From contig JAZNIR010000123.1 in assembly GCA_045577595.1 (NCBI GenBank), forward strand, positions 1 to 12,398: 12,398 nt of DNA, read 5' to 3'. Source of the DNA: Scatosoma sp045577595. Its GTDB lineage: Bacteria; Bacillota; Clostridia; Christensenellales; Borkfalkiaceae. The notes under the pieces are model-generated. The model saw only the letters and a program-made list of their open reading frames with translations. It was not told the origin of the DNA and did no database searches. Every line of letters begins with the position of its first letter. Within the stretch, counting starts at the first letter, position 1. The position numbers and the translations under genes were made by a program. Positions 1-7,671 of this stretch are shown here, piece by piece.

Positions 1-167
1 ATCCCCCGTTCCCGTTCTATGTCCATACTGTCCAAAAGCTGTTCTTCCATATCCCGCGACGAAACTTGCCCCGTGCGTTCGATAAGTCTGTCCGCAAGGG
101 TGCTTTTGCCGTGGTCTATATGCGCGATAATGCAAAAATTTCTCAATCTTGAATTGGGTTTAGCCAT
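1..167 (-). CDS. lepA: Elongation factor 4 (LepA), N-terminal part, cut by window edge
   Basis: Only the first 55 codons are inside the window. The translation carries the GTPase P-loop AHIDHGKST at about residues 15-23, followed by LADRLIERTG and the EEQLLDSMDIERERG stretch that is characteristic of LepA rather than EF-G or EF-Tu. LepA is a cytosolic ribosome-associated GTPase that acts on stalled or mis-translocated ribosomes and in 30S assembly (family knowledge). The ATG at 167-165 is preceded by AAGGAA about 7 bases upstream, and this site lies against the stop codon of the preceding LysR-like gene (9 bases between the two genes), so co-transcription from the mnmE promoter is likely. The 3' end, domains II-IV and the LepA-specific C-terminus are not visible. 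Confidence 0.95.
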   Translation of the reverse strand, partial: MAKPNSRLRNFCIIAHIDHGKSTLADRLIERTGQVSSRDMEEQLLDSMDIERERG

Positions 168-176
168 AAATATTCC

Positions 177-503
177 TTATATCTCCACCGCTTTTTTACG
201 GTTTTTCTTTTTTTGTTCTTGTTTGGTTTTTCCGTCCGATTTTAAACGGACGATTTCCGTTTCCGCTTCCTTTAAAAGCCCGATGGCGTTTTCTACTTTC
301 GCAAAAATCGTTTTGCCCGCAGGCTCGGAAAGCACCATTCCCCTATGCGTACGGGTAAACAGCGTAACGCCCAACTGATTTTCAAGCTGTTTAATCGAAT
401 GAGAAACGGCGGGTTGGGAAATATATAATTCTTCCGCCGCTTTCGTTAAACTGCCGTTGACTGCCACCGTGTAAAACACTCTGTACAAATCCAAATTCAC
501 CAT
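177..503 (-). CDS. LysR-type DNA-binding protein without effector domain
   Basis: A 108-residue protein. Residues 1-60 form a textbook LysR winged helix-turn-helix (SLTKAAEELYISQPAVSHSI at about 18-37, then KQLENQLGVTLFTRT). Residues 60-88 resemble the dimerisation linker helix. The chain then ends in a lysine-rich tail (about 90-105) instead of the roughly 190-residue effector-binding domain of full-length LysR regulators. The ATG at 503 has AGGTG about 7 bases upstream and matches the usual LysR N-terminus; longer in-frame readings only add non-conserved sequence overlapping mnmE. It sits 38 bases after mnmE and 9 before lepA, so no DNA remains in which a lost effector domain could lie. It may bind DNA as a ligand-independent regulator or be a reduced remnant; the target is unknown. 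Confidence 0.85.
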   Translation of the reverse strand: MVNLDLYRVFYTVAVNGSLTKAAEELYISQPAVSHSIKQLENQLGVTLFTRTHRGMVLSEPAGKTIFAKVENAIGLLKEAETEIVRLKSDGKTKQEQKKKNRKKAVEI

Positions 504-541
504 AAACGCACACCTGCCCCTTATCTTTCGTTTTTTTTCGT

Positions 542-1882
542 TTATTTTCCTACGCAAAACTTTTCGAAAATCTCTTGTATAATCGCTTCCGTTGCCGTTT
601 CGCCCGTAATTTCCCCAAGCGTGTCCCACGCTTCTTTCACGTCGATACCGATAAGGTCGAGCGGGGCGAATTCGCAAGCGTTGATTGCGCGGGAAAGCGC
701 GTCTTTTGCGCGGATTAACGCGTCGTAATGACGGCGTTCGATTAAAAACGCCATATCTTCGCTACGTTCGCCAAACCCTTTTTCGTAAAGCAATTTTTTA
801 AGCTTTTCAATGCCCGCGCCCGTTACGGCGGAAGTATGCACGTCCGCGTCCGTTTCCGTATCGTCGGGATACAAATCCGTTTTATTGATAACCTTAATTA
901 AGGGTTTGCCTTGCACGAGTGAAAGCACGCGCGCGTCTTCTTCCCCAAACGGCTCGCCTAAATCGGTTACGAACACGACGACGTCCGCGCCGTTTACAAT
1001 CGCTTCCGCGCGCTGAATACCGATATTTTCAATGGCGTCCCCGCTTTCCCGTACGCCCGCCGTATCGTATAAATTAAATTTTCGCCCGTCGATTTCAATC
1101 GTGCCTTCCACCGCGTCCCGCGTCGTACCCGCTACGCTGGAAACAATCGCTTTATCGTAACCGAGCAAACGGTTTAAAAGCGAACTTTTTCCCGTATTCG
1201 GTTTTCCGCAAATAGCAACGGTTACGCCCGATTTGATTTTTTTGCCCGTTTCGTAGCCCGCTGAAATGCAAGAAACCGTATTGCGGATTTTGCAAAGTTC
1301 CGATTTGATTTCAACGATATGTTGTTCTTCGATATCTTCTTCGGGATAATCCACCGAAACGTCTATGCCCGCAAGCAACGTTTTCAACTTACTTTGCGTT
1401 TCGCGGATTTGTTTGGTTAATTTTTCGGTGTATAAAAGATACCCCGCTTTCACTTCCGCGTCCGATTCGCCGTTTATCATATCCGCCACCCCTTCGGCGG
1501 ACGCCAGCGACAACTTACCGTTTAAAAACGCGCGCTTGGTAAATTCCCCCCTGCCCGCGCTACGCGCGCCGTAGCGGAAGGTTTGTTTTAAAATACCACG
1601 CGCAATATTTTCGCCACCGTGGCATTGAAATTCTACGATATCTTCCCCCGTGTAACTTGCGGGCGCTTTAAAATACACGCAAAGACCGAAATCGGTAAAA
1701 TCTCCGCCGTCGATTTTTCCCGCGTACATATGATACGGCTGAAAATCTTCCACGCGCACCCCGCCTACGGGCGTAAACATCTTTTTGGCAATATCCAGCG
1801 GATTTCTTCCGCTGATACGAATAATCGCTACGCCCCCTTTGCCCGCAGGGGTGGAAATAGCCGAAATATTTTCTTCCGTCAT
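542..1882 (-). CDS. mnmE: tRNA modification GTPase MnmE (TrmE)
   Basis: The product is 446 residues, normal for MnmE. With MnmG it installs the carboxymethylaminomethyl (or aminomethyl) group at C5 of wobble uridine 34 in certain tRNAs, using methylene-tetrahydrofolate, in the cytosol. The N-terminal folate-binding domain starts with ISAISTPAGKGGVAIIRISG and the helical domain has RGEFTKRAFLNGKLSLASAE (about 111-130). The inserted G domain shows GKPNTGKSS (226-234), GTTRD (252-256), DTAG (273-276) and NKTD (333-336). The chain ends in CVGK, the conserved C-terminal C-x-G-K with its functional cysteine at 443. It is the first gene of an operon with the LysR-like gene and lepA, and has its own promoter. 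mnmG, often adjacent in Firmicutes, is not here. Confidence 0.97.
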   Translation of the reverse strand: MTEENISAISTPAGKGGVAIIRISGRNPLDIAKKMFTPVGGVRVEDFQPYHMYAGKIDGGDFTDFGLCVYFKAPASYTGEDIVEFQCHGGENIARGILKQTFRYGARSAGRGEFTKRAFLNGKLSLASAEGVADMINGESDAEVKAGYLLYTEKLTKQIRETQSKLKTLLAGIDVSVDYPEEDIEEQHIVEIKSELCKIRNTVSCISAGYETGKKIKSGVTVAICGKPNTGKSSLLNRLLGYDKAIVSSVAGTTRDAVEGTIEIDGRKFNLYDTAGVRESGDAIENIGIQRAEAIVNGADVVVFVTDLGEPFGEEDARVLSLVQGKPLIKVINKTDLYPDDTETDADVHTSAVTGAGIEKLKKLLYEKGFGERSEDMAFLIERRHYDALIRAKDALSRAINACEFAPLDLIGIDVKEAWDTLGEITGETATEAIIQEIFEKFCVGK

Positions 1883-1940
1883 ACCCGTTTTTCCGTCCTT
1901 TTGCTCTTTTATTTATAAATCCCGTTTATATCTCTACATT

Positions 1941-1969
1941 ATTATAGCACAGTATTTTTTTCGTGTAAA
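1941..1969 (-). promoter_or_regulatory. SigA-type promoter of the mnmE operon
   Basis: On the minus strand TTTACA (1969-1964) and TATAAT (1946-1941) are separated by exactly 17 bases, and TGC directly before the -10 box makes an extended -10. Transcription would start near 1934, giving a leader of about 50 bases before the mnmE ATG at 1882. It lies just beyond the terminator of the upstream operon. Confidence 0.85.
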
Positions 1970-1986
1970 CCGTTTCGGGGCGGTGT

Positions 1987-2020
1987 AAAAGAAAAAGACG
2001 GAAATTTTATTTCCGTCTTT
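1987..2020 (-). terminator. Rho-independent terminator of the ecf-truA operon
   Basis: A perfect 11-bp stem (AAAGACGGAAA at 1994-2004 with TTTCCGTCTTT at 2010-2020) encloses a 5-base loop. On the minus strand it is followed by a T-rich tract, TTTTTCTTTT, and it begins 17 bases after the stop codon of the membrane protein gene. A T run on the plus-strand side could make it bidirectional, but no plus-strand gene reads into it. Confidence 0.9.
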
Positions 2021-2036
2021 GCTTTTTTTAGCGTCT

Positions 2037-2921
2037 TTAATTAAAAAATTGGTCGGGGTCGTTCGGGTCGGGCGGGGTTTTGTTTTGCCCGCCGTTATCC
2101 GTTTTAGAAGAAAATTCTTCAAACGGTTCTTCCTTTTTCGGGGGCGGGGTTTGCGTTTGGTTTTGCCCTTGCGAATAGGGGTTTTGTCCGTACGGATTGC
2201 CGTAGGGATTATTGTAAGGATTATAGGGATTTTGTTGTTGATAACGGCGCATATACGCTTCGCGACGAGCGCGCATATACGCTTCGAAATCCACCGCCTT
2301 TTTATTGCGGAGCACGAATATTACGATAAAGCGCGACTCGGGCAATACGAACGATAAAAACAACAACGGGAAATAATTTTTCGGCGTATATTTCTTATAC
2401 AGTCCGTTAAGCAAAATCAACATAAAAATACGGTAAACCAACACGAAAATCGGCACCATATATTGACTTAAATCGTAAAAACGGGAGATTTTCCACGACG
2501 TTCCCGTTAAATCGCTCCAATAATAGGAATAGGCATTTTCCGTTTCGGAATAGGTGGGTACGCCTTCTACTACGTACAAATACAGTTGCGCGAAAATCGT
2601 TAAGGCGCAAAATAACACCGATAAAATTTGACCTATCATTGCGTACAAGCCCGCGCGTTTTACCCGTTGCCCGAATACGCTGGTTTCCCCAGCGAGTTTG
2701 CCCGCATAATAGATATTGGCAAACGGCATAAACGCCAACCATTTTTTCTTCATTCCGCGCCGTTTTGCCATTTTATAAAGCCCGAACGCTTGCAACAAAA
2801 ACAGCCCAAGCCAAATGCCTACGCCAATACATAAACTAACCACCAACAACTGCCAATTTACGTTTTTGCGAATTAAAAATATTGATTGCGATATCGCTTC
2901 ATACAACGAATAAATTTCCAT
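2037..2921 (-). CDS. Multi-pass membrane protein with NPY/GQ-rich C-terminal tail
   Basis: A 294-residue protein of a family I do not recognise. Four hydrophobic segments are visible at about residues 24-46, 91-118, 153-176 and 184-204, with short basic loops (KMAKRRGMKKK at 50-60). After the last helix there is a basic stretch (about 205-227), then a low-complexity hydrophilic tail of about 65 residues: repeated NPY/NPYG/QNPY units at 231-250, followed by a Q/T/P-rich and then acidic segment ending PDPNDPDQFFN. The ATG at 2921 has AGGTG 4-5 bases upstream. It begins 16 bases after truA and is the last gene before the operon terminator. The tail has the look of a disordered cytoplasmic or interaction segment; no enzymatic motif was seen, and function is unknown. 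Confidence 0.85.
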   Translation of the reverse strand: MEIYSLYEAISQSIFLIRKNVNWQLLVVSLCIGVGIWLGLFLLQAFGLYKMAKRRGMKKKWLAFMPFANIYYAGKLAGETSVFGQRVKRAGLYAMIGQILSVLFCALTIFAQLYLYVVEGVPTYSETENAYSYYWSDLTGTSWKISRFYDLSQYMVPIFVLVYRIFMLILLNGLYKKYTPKNYFPLLFLSFVLPESRFIVIFVLRNKKAVDFEAYMRARREAYMRRYQQQNPYNPYNNPYGNPYGQNPYSQGQNQTQTPPPKKEEPFEEFSSKTDNGGQNKTPPDPNDPDQFFN

Positions 2922-2937
2922 ATTTCACCTTTTTTAT

Positions 2938-3687
2938 TTATATTCCGTATTCCACCTGCACGAGCGTTAAGCCTTTTGCCGGCATCGTTTTGCCCAACAG
3001 TTCTCTTTTGCCCGTTGCAAACGCTTTTTCTAAAATTTCTTCCGTGTGTTTTCCGTCTGATAACAGCAACAGTTCCCCTATCATCGTCCGCACCATATTA
3101 TATAAAAATCCGTTGCCCGTAACGAACACGTCGATTTCTCTTACGCCTTGAAAGGCGCGCTCTTCCACCTTCACTTCGTACACGGTGCGCACCGTCGTTT
3201 TCACCGACGAGCCGGACGCGCAAAAGGCTTTAAAATCGTGCTCCCCTTCAAACAGCTTGGCTTTTTCTTTTAAAACGGCGATTTCCGCTAAATTTTCCAC
3301 ACGCGTAGCGTACCGCTCTTTCAACGGCATTTCTCGCGTGGAAACGTACAACGAATAACGGTAGGTTTTGCGTTTGGCGTTACGGTTACAATCGAAATTT
3401 TCAGCGCCCGCCCAGCCGTCCAACACGCGCACGTCGGCGGGAAGATAACGGTTTAAACAATCGGGCATTTTATCGGCGGGCACGGAAAGCTCCGCGTCGA
3501 ATTGACAAACTTGCCCAAGCGCGTGCACGCCCGCGTCCGTTCGTCCGCTCGCCATTACGCGCACGTCCACGCCAAGCGCCGTTTGTATTGCGTTTTCCAA
3601 CGTTTCTTGTACGGACGGCGCGTTTTTTTGCCGTTGCCAGCCCGCATACGCCGTACCGTCGTAACTGATTTTTAAGACGTAACGCAT
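2938..3687 (-). CDS. truA: tRNA pseudouridine(38-40) synthase TruA
   Basis: A 249-residue protein, standard TruA length. It converts uridines 38-40 of the tRNA anticodon arm to pseudouridine. The N-terminus has the family motif ISYDGTAYAGWQRQ (7-20), and the catalytic loop ASGRTDAGVHALGQV carries the nucleophilic aspartate at residue 51. Further conserved blocks are SRF-like HDFKAFCASGS (about 100 residues before the end) and NGFLYNMVRTMIG near the C-terminus. The ATG at 3687 has AAGGGGG about 7 bases upstream. It follows ecfT by 38 bases, the same EcfA-EcfA'-EcfT-TruA order as in many Firmicutes, where rplM-rpsI usually come next; here a membrane protein gene takes that place. Confidence 0.97.
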   Translation of the reverse strand: MRYVLKISYDGTAYAGWQRQKNAPSVQETLENAIQTALGVDVRVMASGRTDAGVHALGQVCQFDAELSVPADKMPDCLNRYLPADVRVLDGWAGAENFDCNRNAKRKTYRYSLYVSTREMPLKERYATRVENLAEIAVLKEKAKLFEGEHDFKAFCASGSSVKTTVRTVYEVKVEERAFQGVREIDVFVTGNGFLYNMVRTMIGELLLLSDGKHTEEILEKAFATGKRELLGKTMPAKGLTLVQVEYGI

Positions 3688-3725
3688 AAACGCGCCCCCT
3701 TTATTTTATATTCTTCATTCGCCTT

Positions 3726-4538
3726 TTATATAACAGGCGAAGTGTAGAGCCGTAAAAATACGATACCGACGATTAACGAAACGATTAACAAAAGCGCCGG
3801 AATATCCCGCCAAGAAAATTTCAATTTCTTGTATTTCGTCCGCACCTTGCTCCCCGAATAGCAACGGGAATCCATCGCGTCGCCAAGTTCGTCCGCGCGA
3901 CGGAACGCACTGATAAGCAAGGGGATTAAAATAGGCACGATTGCCTTTACCCGTTTAAAAAGTCCGCCCGTTTCAAAATCCGCGCCACGCGCTTTTTGCG
4001 CGTTCATAATCCGCGCCGTTTCGTCCGAAAGAATCGGGATAAACCGCAACGCTATCGACATAATCAGCGCGAGTTCGTGTACGGGGAAACGCAACCACTT
4101 TAACGGCGTAAGCAAGCTTTCCAAACCGTCCGTCAACGAAACGGGCGTCGTCGTAAGCGTTAAAATCGACGATACGAGCACCAATAAAAACAATCGTATT
4201 GCCAAGAAAACGGTAAAATACACCGCTTCTTTCGTAATCGTAATAATGCCTTTGGAAAACCAAACTGTTTCACCGTCGTAGAAAAACAAATTGAGCACCG
4301 CCGTAAACAGCAATAAGAAAAGTACGGCTTTCACCGAGCGGAGCAAGCTTTTTAAAGGCACTTTCGAGAAAATCACGATAAGGAAAAATACGAGCGCGCA
4401 AGCGCCGAGCGCGTAAAAGTTCTTCGCAAGGAAGATTGCCACGATATACGCGATTAAAAACAAAATCTTCAAACGCGGGTCGCATTTATGCACGAAAGAG
4501 TTAGACGGATAGTATTGTCCGAAAGAAACGTCACGCAT
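3726..4538 (-). CDS. ecfT: ECF transporter transmembrane subunit EcfT
   Basis: A 270-residue integral membrane protein that couples the ATPase pair to exchangeable substrate-binding (S) subunits in energy-coupling factor vitamin transporters. The N-terminus (FGQYYPSNSFVHKCDPRLKI) is typical. Hydrophobic helices cover about residues 25-60, 68-87, 105-130, 155-172, 198-212 and 245-265. Both cytoplasmic coupling motifs that contact the ATPases are present: QKARGAD (181-187) and AMDSRCYSG (221-229), the second with Cys in place of the commonest Gly, a variation seen in the family. The ATG overlaps the end of the ATPase gene by 8 bases (ATGCGTGA), implying translational coupling. No S-component gene is in the window, consistent with a shared (group II) module serving S subunits encoded elsewhere. 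Confidence 0.95.
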   Translation of the reverse strand: MRDVSFGQYYPSNSFVHKCDPRLKILFLIAYIVAIFLAKNFYALGACALVFFLIVIFSKVPLKSLLRSVKAVLFLLLFTAVLNLFFYDGETVWFSKGIITITKEAVYFTVFLAIRLFLLVLVSSILTLTTTPVSLTDGLESLLTPLKWLRFPVHELALIMSIALRFIPILSDETARIMNAQKARGADFETGGLFKRVKAIVPILIPLLISAFRRADELGDAMDSRCYSGSKVRTKYKKLKFSWRDIPALLLIVSLIVGIVFLRLYTSPVI

Positions 4539-6417
4539 TCGTCTGCCCCCCTTCGGGATTTGAACGCATACGTACCCCCGCCAAATCCGCCGTTTTCAGC
4601 AACGCGCCTATCACTTCTTCCGCCTTTACGTCGCAATCCACCTTCCAACCGTTTGCTTGTAAATTTTTTAATAATTTAGCGGTAAAGGGCAAATCCAAGC
4701 CCGCTTTTTCCACGACGTCGTCCGTTAAAAACAGTTCTTTAGGCGTGCCCGTAGCAAACACTTTTCCACCCACAAAAATCGCCGCGCGGTTGCAATTTTC
4801 CGCAATTTCGTCCATATCGTGCGAAACGATTATCACCGTCTTACACCAATCGGCGTGAATTTTATGAAGCAAGTGCATCACCGATTCTTTGCCCAACGGG
4901 TCTAACCCCGCCGCCGGTTCGTCCAACACCAAAATTTCCGGTTTGGTTACGATAACGCCCGCAATCGCCACACGGCGTTTTTGCCCGCCTGAAAGTTCGA
5001 ACGGGGAACGGTTTTTTATCCGCTCGTAATCCAAGCCCACCATTTCAATCGCGTCTTTCACCGCTTTTTCAATCCGTTCTTTATCCGTTACGTCCGTGAA
5101 GTTTTTCAAGCCGAACGCCACGTCGTCAAACACCGTTTCGGCAAATAATTGATATTCGGGGTATTGAAAAACCATACCCACGCGTTTTCTCAATTCTTTA
5201 AAATCCGTCGTCTTTTTCGTTAAATCGAAACCGTTGACTTTTAAAGCCATACGCGAAGAGAGCGTTTCGTTTTTCTTACGGCGTTTGGGTTTGTATTTCT
5301 TTTCCGCCGTCGGCAATTTAATCAAAGCGTTTAAATGTTGGATAAAGGTGGATTTTCCACTACCCGTATGCCCTAAAACACCGAAAAAATCCCCCGATTT
5401 TATTTCCAAATCCACCCCGTTTAACGCGTGCGTAGCAAACGGCGTAGCAGGATTATATACGTGCGAAAGATTTTTACTGTACACGCGCCCACGCTCGCTG
5501 TCGTCGCCCGCCAAAAGGGGCGTTTTCGAAGTTTCCGCTACGCAAATTTGCGGTTTATCCCCAAACGCCTTTACGATATTTTCCGCCGTATCTTCCGCCG
5601 TAAAAGCGCGGGAAACGCATACGCCCTTATCGCTTAAAGCGTTACAAATGCGTACGGCGCGGGGCGCGGTGAGAAAGTACTTTGCCAAGCTTTCTTCCCG
5701 CAACAAAATATCTTGCGGTTTTCCGTCCATAACGATTTTTCCCGCGTGCATTACTACCGCGCGATGGGCAAGCAACGCTTCTTCGGGAAAATGCGTGATT
5801 AAAATCACCGTTATCTTTTCTTCTTTATTCAAACGGCAAACGACGTCCATTACTTCTTTGCGCCCGCGCGGGTCGAGCATAGCCGTCGATTCGTCCAAAA
5901 TCATAATTTTCGGCTTTAACGCAAGCACGCCTGCAATCGCAATCCGTTGTTTTTGTCCGCCCGAAAGCCGAGAAGTGGTGGAATATCGGTATTCTTCCAT
6001 ATTTACCGCTTTCAAAGCAAAATCAATGCGTTTGCCGATTTCTTCGCGGGGCAACCCCACGTTTTCAGGGCCGAACGCAATATCGTCTTCCACGATAGAC
6101 GCCACCGTTTGATTGTCGGGATTTTGGAATACGATTCCCACTTGTTTGCGGACGTTAAACAAATTCTTTTCGTCGCAAACGGATAAACCCATTACGTTAA
6201 TATTCCCCGACGAGGGCGAAAGCAATCCGTTCACCAAACGGGCAAGCGTGGATTTCCCACTGCCGTTATGCCCAAGCACCGCGACGAATTCCCCTTCTTC
6301 GACGGTAAAATCTAAATTTTCAAGCGAAAAAGCGGACTCGTTGGAAAAGACGTCGTCTTTTTCCTTTACGTCCGCGCGATATGAAAAATTCACCTTTTCA
6401 AACTGTATCGCTTGCAT
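4531..6417 (-). CDS. Fused ECF transporter ATPase EcfA1-EcfA2 (two ABC domains in one chain)
   Basis: One 628-residue reading frame contains two complete ABC ATPases, normally separate proteins EcfA1 and EcfA2 of about 280 residues each. The first domain has GHNGSGKST (49-57), Q98, LSGGQ (151-155), ILDEST (173-178, catalytic E176) and switch His 209; LDEST is typical of EcfA1. The second has GHTGSGKST (349-357), Q418, LSGGQ (475-479), LVLDEP (496-501, E500) and His 533. Both look active. A weakly conserved linker of about 60 residues (roughly 250-315) joins them, and a Lys/Arg-rich insertion follows the second Walker A (about 372-391). I chose ATG 6417 because AAGGA stands 7 bases upstream; an in-frame GTG at 6453 is possible but adds non-conserved residues. 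The protein would sit on the cytoplasmic face, driving vitamin uptake with EcfT. Confidence 0.93.
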   Translation of the reverse strand: MQAIQFEKVNFSYRADVKEKDDVFSNESAFSLENLDFTVEEGEFVAVLGHNGSGKSTLARLVNGLLSPSSGNINVMGLSVCDEKNLFNVRKQVGIVFQNPDNQTVASIVEDDIAFGPENVGLPREEIGKRIDFALKAVNMEEYRYSTTSRLSGGQKQRIAIAGVLALKPKIMILDESTAMLDPRGRKEVMDVVCRLNKEEKITVILITHFPEEALLAHRAVVMHAGKIVMDGKPQDILLREESLAKYFLTAPRAVRICNALSDKGVCVSRAFTAEDTAENIVKAFGDKPQICVAETSKTPLLAGDDSERGRVYSKNLSHVYNPATPFATHALNGVDLEIKSGDFFGVLGHTGSGKSTFIQHLNALIKLPTAEKKYKPKRRKKNETLSSRMALKVNGFDLTKKTTDFKELRKRVGMVFQYPEYQLFAETVFDDVAFGLKNFTDVTDKERIEKAVKDAIEMVGLDYERIKNRSPFELSGGQKRRVAIAGVIVTKPEILVLDEPAAGLDPLGKESVMHLLHKIHADWCKTVIIVSHDMDEIAENCNRAAIFVGGKVFATGTPKELFLTDDVVEKAGLDLPFTAKLLKNLQANGWKVDCDVKAEEVIGALLKTADLAGVRMRSNPEGGQTNA

Positions 6418-6470
6418 AATTCTTTCCTTGTTTCCGCACACAATTTCTCGCACGGTTTTTTATCCTTTCT

Positions 6471-6499
6471 ATTATACCAAATATTTCCCGCCGTTACAA
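6471..6499 (-). promoter_or_regulatory. Promoter of the ecfA-ecfT-truA operon
   Basis: On the minus strand TTGTAA (6499-6494) and a perfect TATAAT (6476-6471) are 17 bases apart, with an extended -10 TGG. Predicted start is near 6464, giving a leader of about 47 bases to ATG 6417. The remaining intergenic sequence up to 6627 shows no convincing terminator for the preceding gene and no RNA motif I recognise. Confidence 0.75.
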
Positions 6500-6627
6500 T
6501 GAAAATACGGTGAAATCTTCGTGGTAATTTCTTAAATTTCCAATTATTTTTTTCGTCGAAAACGCGATAAAACCGTCCGTTTTACAATTCAACGCATATA
6601 TGGTGGGGTGTTATTGAAAATAAACGC

Positions 6628-7659
6628 TTATTTTCCAAGCGAACGCGTCCAATACGTACCGTCCTTTTTCACCGTTATTATTACGCTCCCCTGCGCGTCC
6701 GTACGGTAGATTTCCACGTTTTCGCTTTGCAAGCGCAAAACCGTTTCCGACGCGGGGTGCCCGTACGCATTATTCAATCCGCAAGAAATCACCGCCGTTT
6801 GTAAATTTAGATATTCTATAAACGACGCGCTCGTGGAATATTCACTGCCGTGATGAGAAACTTTTAAAATTTCCGTATCAAACAAATCCACGTTGTAATC
6901 GTCCAACAACCCAAATTTATCCGCCGTACAAAGCAATTCTTCTTTTTCAGCAGAAAGGTCGCCCGCAAACAAAGCGCTCACGCCCATATAATCCAGCCAA
7001 ACGGTTACGCTACGTTCGTTTTGGTTTTCGTCGATATTGCCAAAAGCGTTGTCAATATCCGCGCGTTGCGGATGAATAAAAGCAAGCGTGTACGGATAAT
7101 TACCCGTAAGATTGCTGATATAATTTCGTTCTTCTACGTCATTCGTGGCGTGCGCAAACCCGTACGAACACCCTTCTTGTAACACCGCACTATAAAACCG
7201 CGCGTAATCAGCGTCAAGTATCGGGTCGGCTACGGGCAAAAATACCTGTTTAACTTTTTTATATTTTAATACGGGAACTAACCCGCCACAGTGGTCGGCG
7301 TCCGCGTGCGTAAGCACCATATAATCAATCGTGTTTACTTTTAACGCGTTTAAATACCGCATCACGTTTTTCGTCGCGCTTTCCGAACCGTCCCCACCGT
7401 CAATCATCATTATCTTCCCGTCGGGAAGTTCTATGATAGTGCAATCCCCTTGCCCGACGTCGATAAAATGGATACGCAACTCTCCCGCCGTTCGACTGCC
7501 CGTTTTGGGCAATTTAAAATAGTATTGCCAAGTTTCAGCGGGATAAAATCTATTCAAAATTAGTAGTCCCGCAACGAATAAAACCACAATCAGCGCCACA
7601 ATTCGCTTGATTATCCGTTTTTTCCGTCCCAGCTTCTCTTTCTCTTTTGCGTATCCCAT
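6628..7659 (-). CDS. Membrane-anchored ComEC/Rec2-like metallo-beta-lactamase-fold hydrolase
   Basis: A 343-residue protein with a basic N-terminus, one transmembrane anchor at about 19-36, and an extracytoplasmic metallo-beta-lactamase domain. The start of the domain, HFIDVGQGDCTIIELPDGK (64-82), and the metal-binding motif LTHADADHCGG (116-126, ligands H118, D120, D122, H123) match the C-terminal hydrolase domain of the competence protein ComEC and its stand-alone relatives. FAGDLS (231-236), VSHHGS (267-272) and AYGHP (298-302) supply the later motifs. It lacks the ComEC pore and OB domains, so DNA uptake is not implied; relatives are thought to be secreted nucleases or phosphodiesterases, substrate unknown. 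It follows mrp by 12 bases with a weak binding site (CGGA). No clear terminator follows. Confidence 0.88.
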   Translation of the reverse strand: MGYAKEKEKLGRKKRIIKRIVALIVVLFVAGLLILNRFYPAETWQYYFKLPKTGSRTAGELRIHFIDVGQGDCTIIELPDGKIMMIDGGDGSESATKNVMRYLNALKVNTIDYMVLTHADADHCGGLVPVLKYKKVKQVFLPVADPILDADYARFYSAVLQEGCSYGFAHATNDVEERNYISNLTGNYPYTLAFIHPQRADIDNAFGNIDENQNERSVTVWLDYMGVSALFAGDLSAEKEELLCTADKFGLLDDYNVDLFDTEILKVSHHGSEYSTSASFIEYLNLQTAVISCGLNNAYGHPASETVLRLQSENVEIYRTDAQGSVIITVKKDGTYWTRSLGK

Positions 7660-7671
7660 TCTAATTTTCCG

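Noticed and set aside
504..677. Longer in-frame version of the LysR-like gene starting at 677
   Set aside because: The extra segment is antiparallel-frame-like Arg-rich sequence overlapping the conserved 3' end of mnmE; the LysR homology begins exactly at the ATG at 503.
2170..2245. Short direct repeats in DNA, considered as a CRISPR or VNTR-like array
   Set aside because: They encode the NPY/NPYG-rich tail of the membrane protein in frame, with irregular unit length and no spacer structure.
5234..6112. Long plus-strand reading frame of 292 codons opposite the fused EcfA gene
   Set aside because: It is the complement of two clearly coding ABC domains, has no recognisable motif, no binding site, and arises from codon bias on the opposite strand.
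6418..6453. Upstream in-frame GTG start at 6453 for the fused EcfA protein
   Set aside because: It would add 12 residues with no similarity to EcfA N-termini and its purine-rich site is about 10 bases away, whereas ATG 6417 has AAGGA at 7 bases and gives the usual start of the domain.
6541..6627. Possible terminator for the ComEC-like gene (AAAAC/GTTTT dyad near 6570)
   Set aside because: Only 5 A/T-rich pairs and no T tract in the minus direction; too weak to call.
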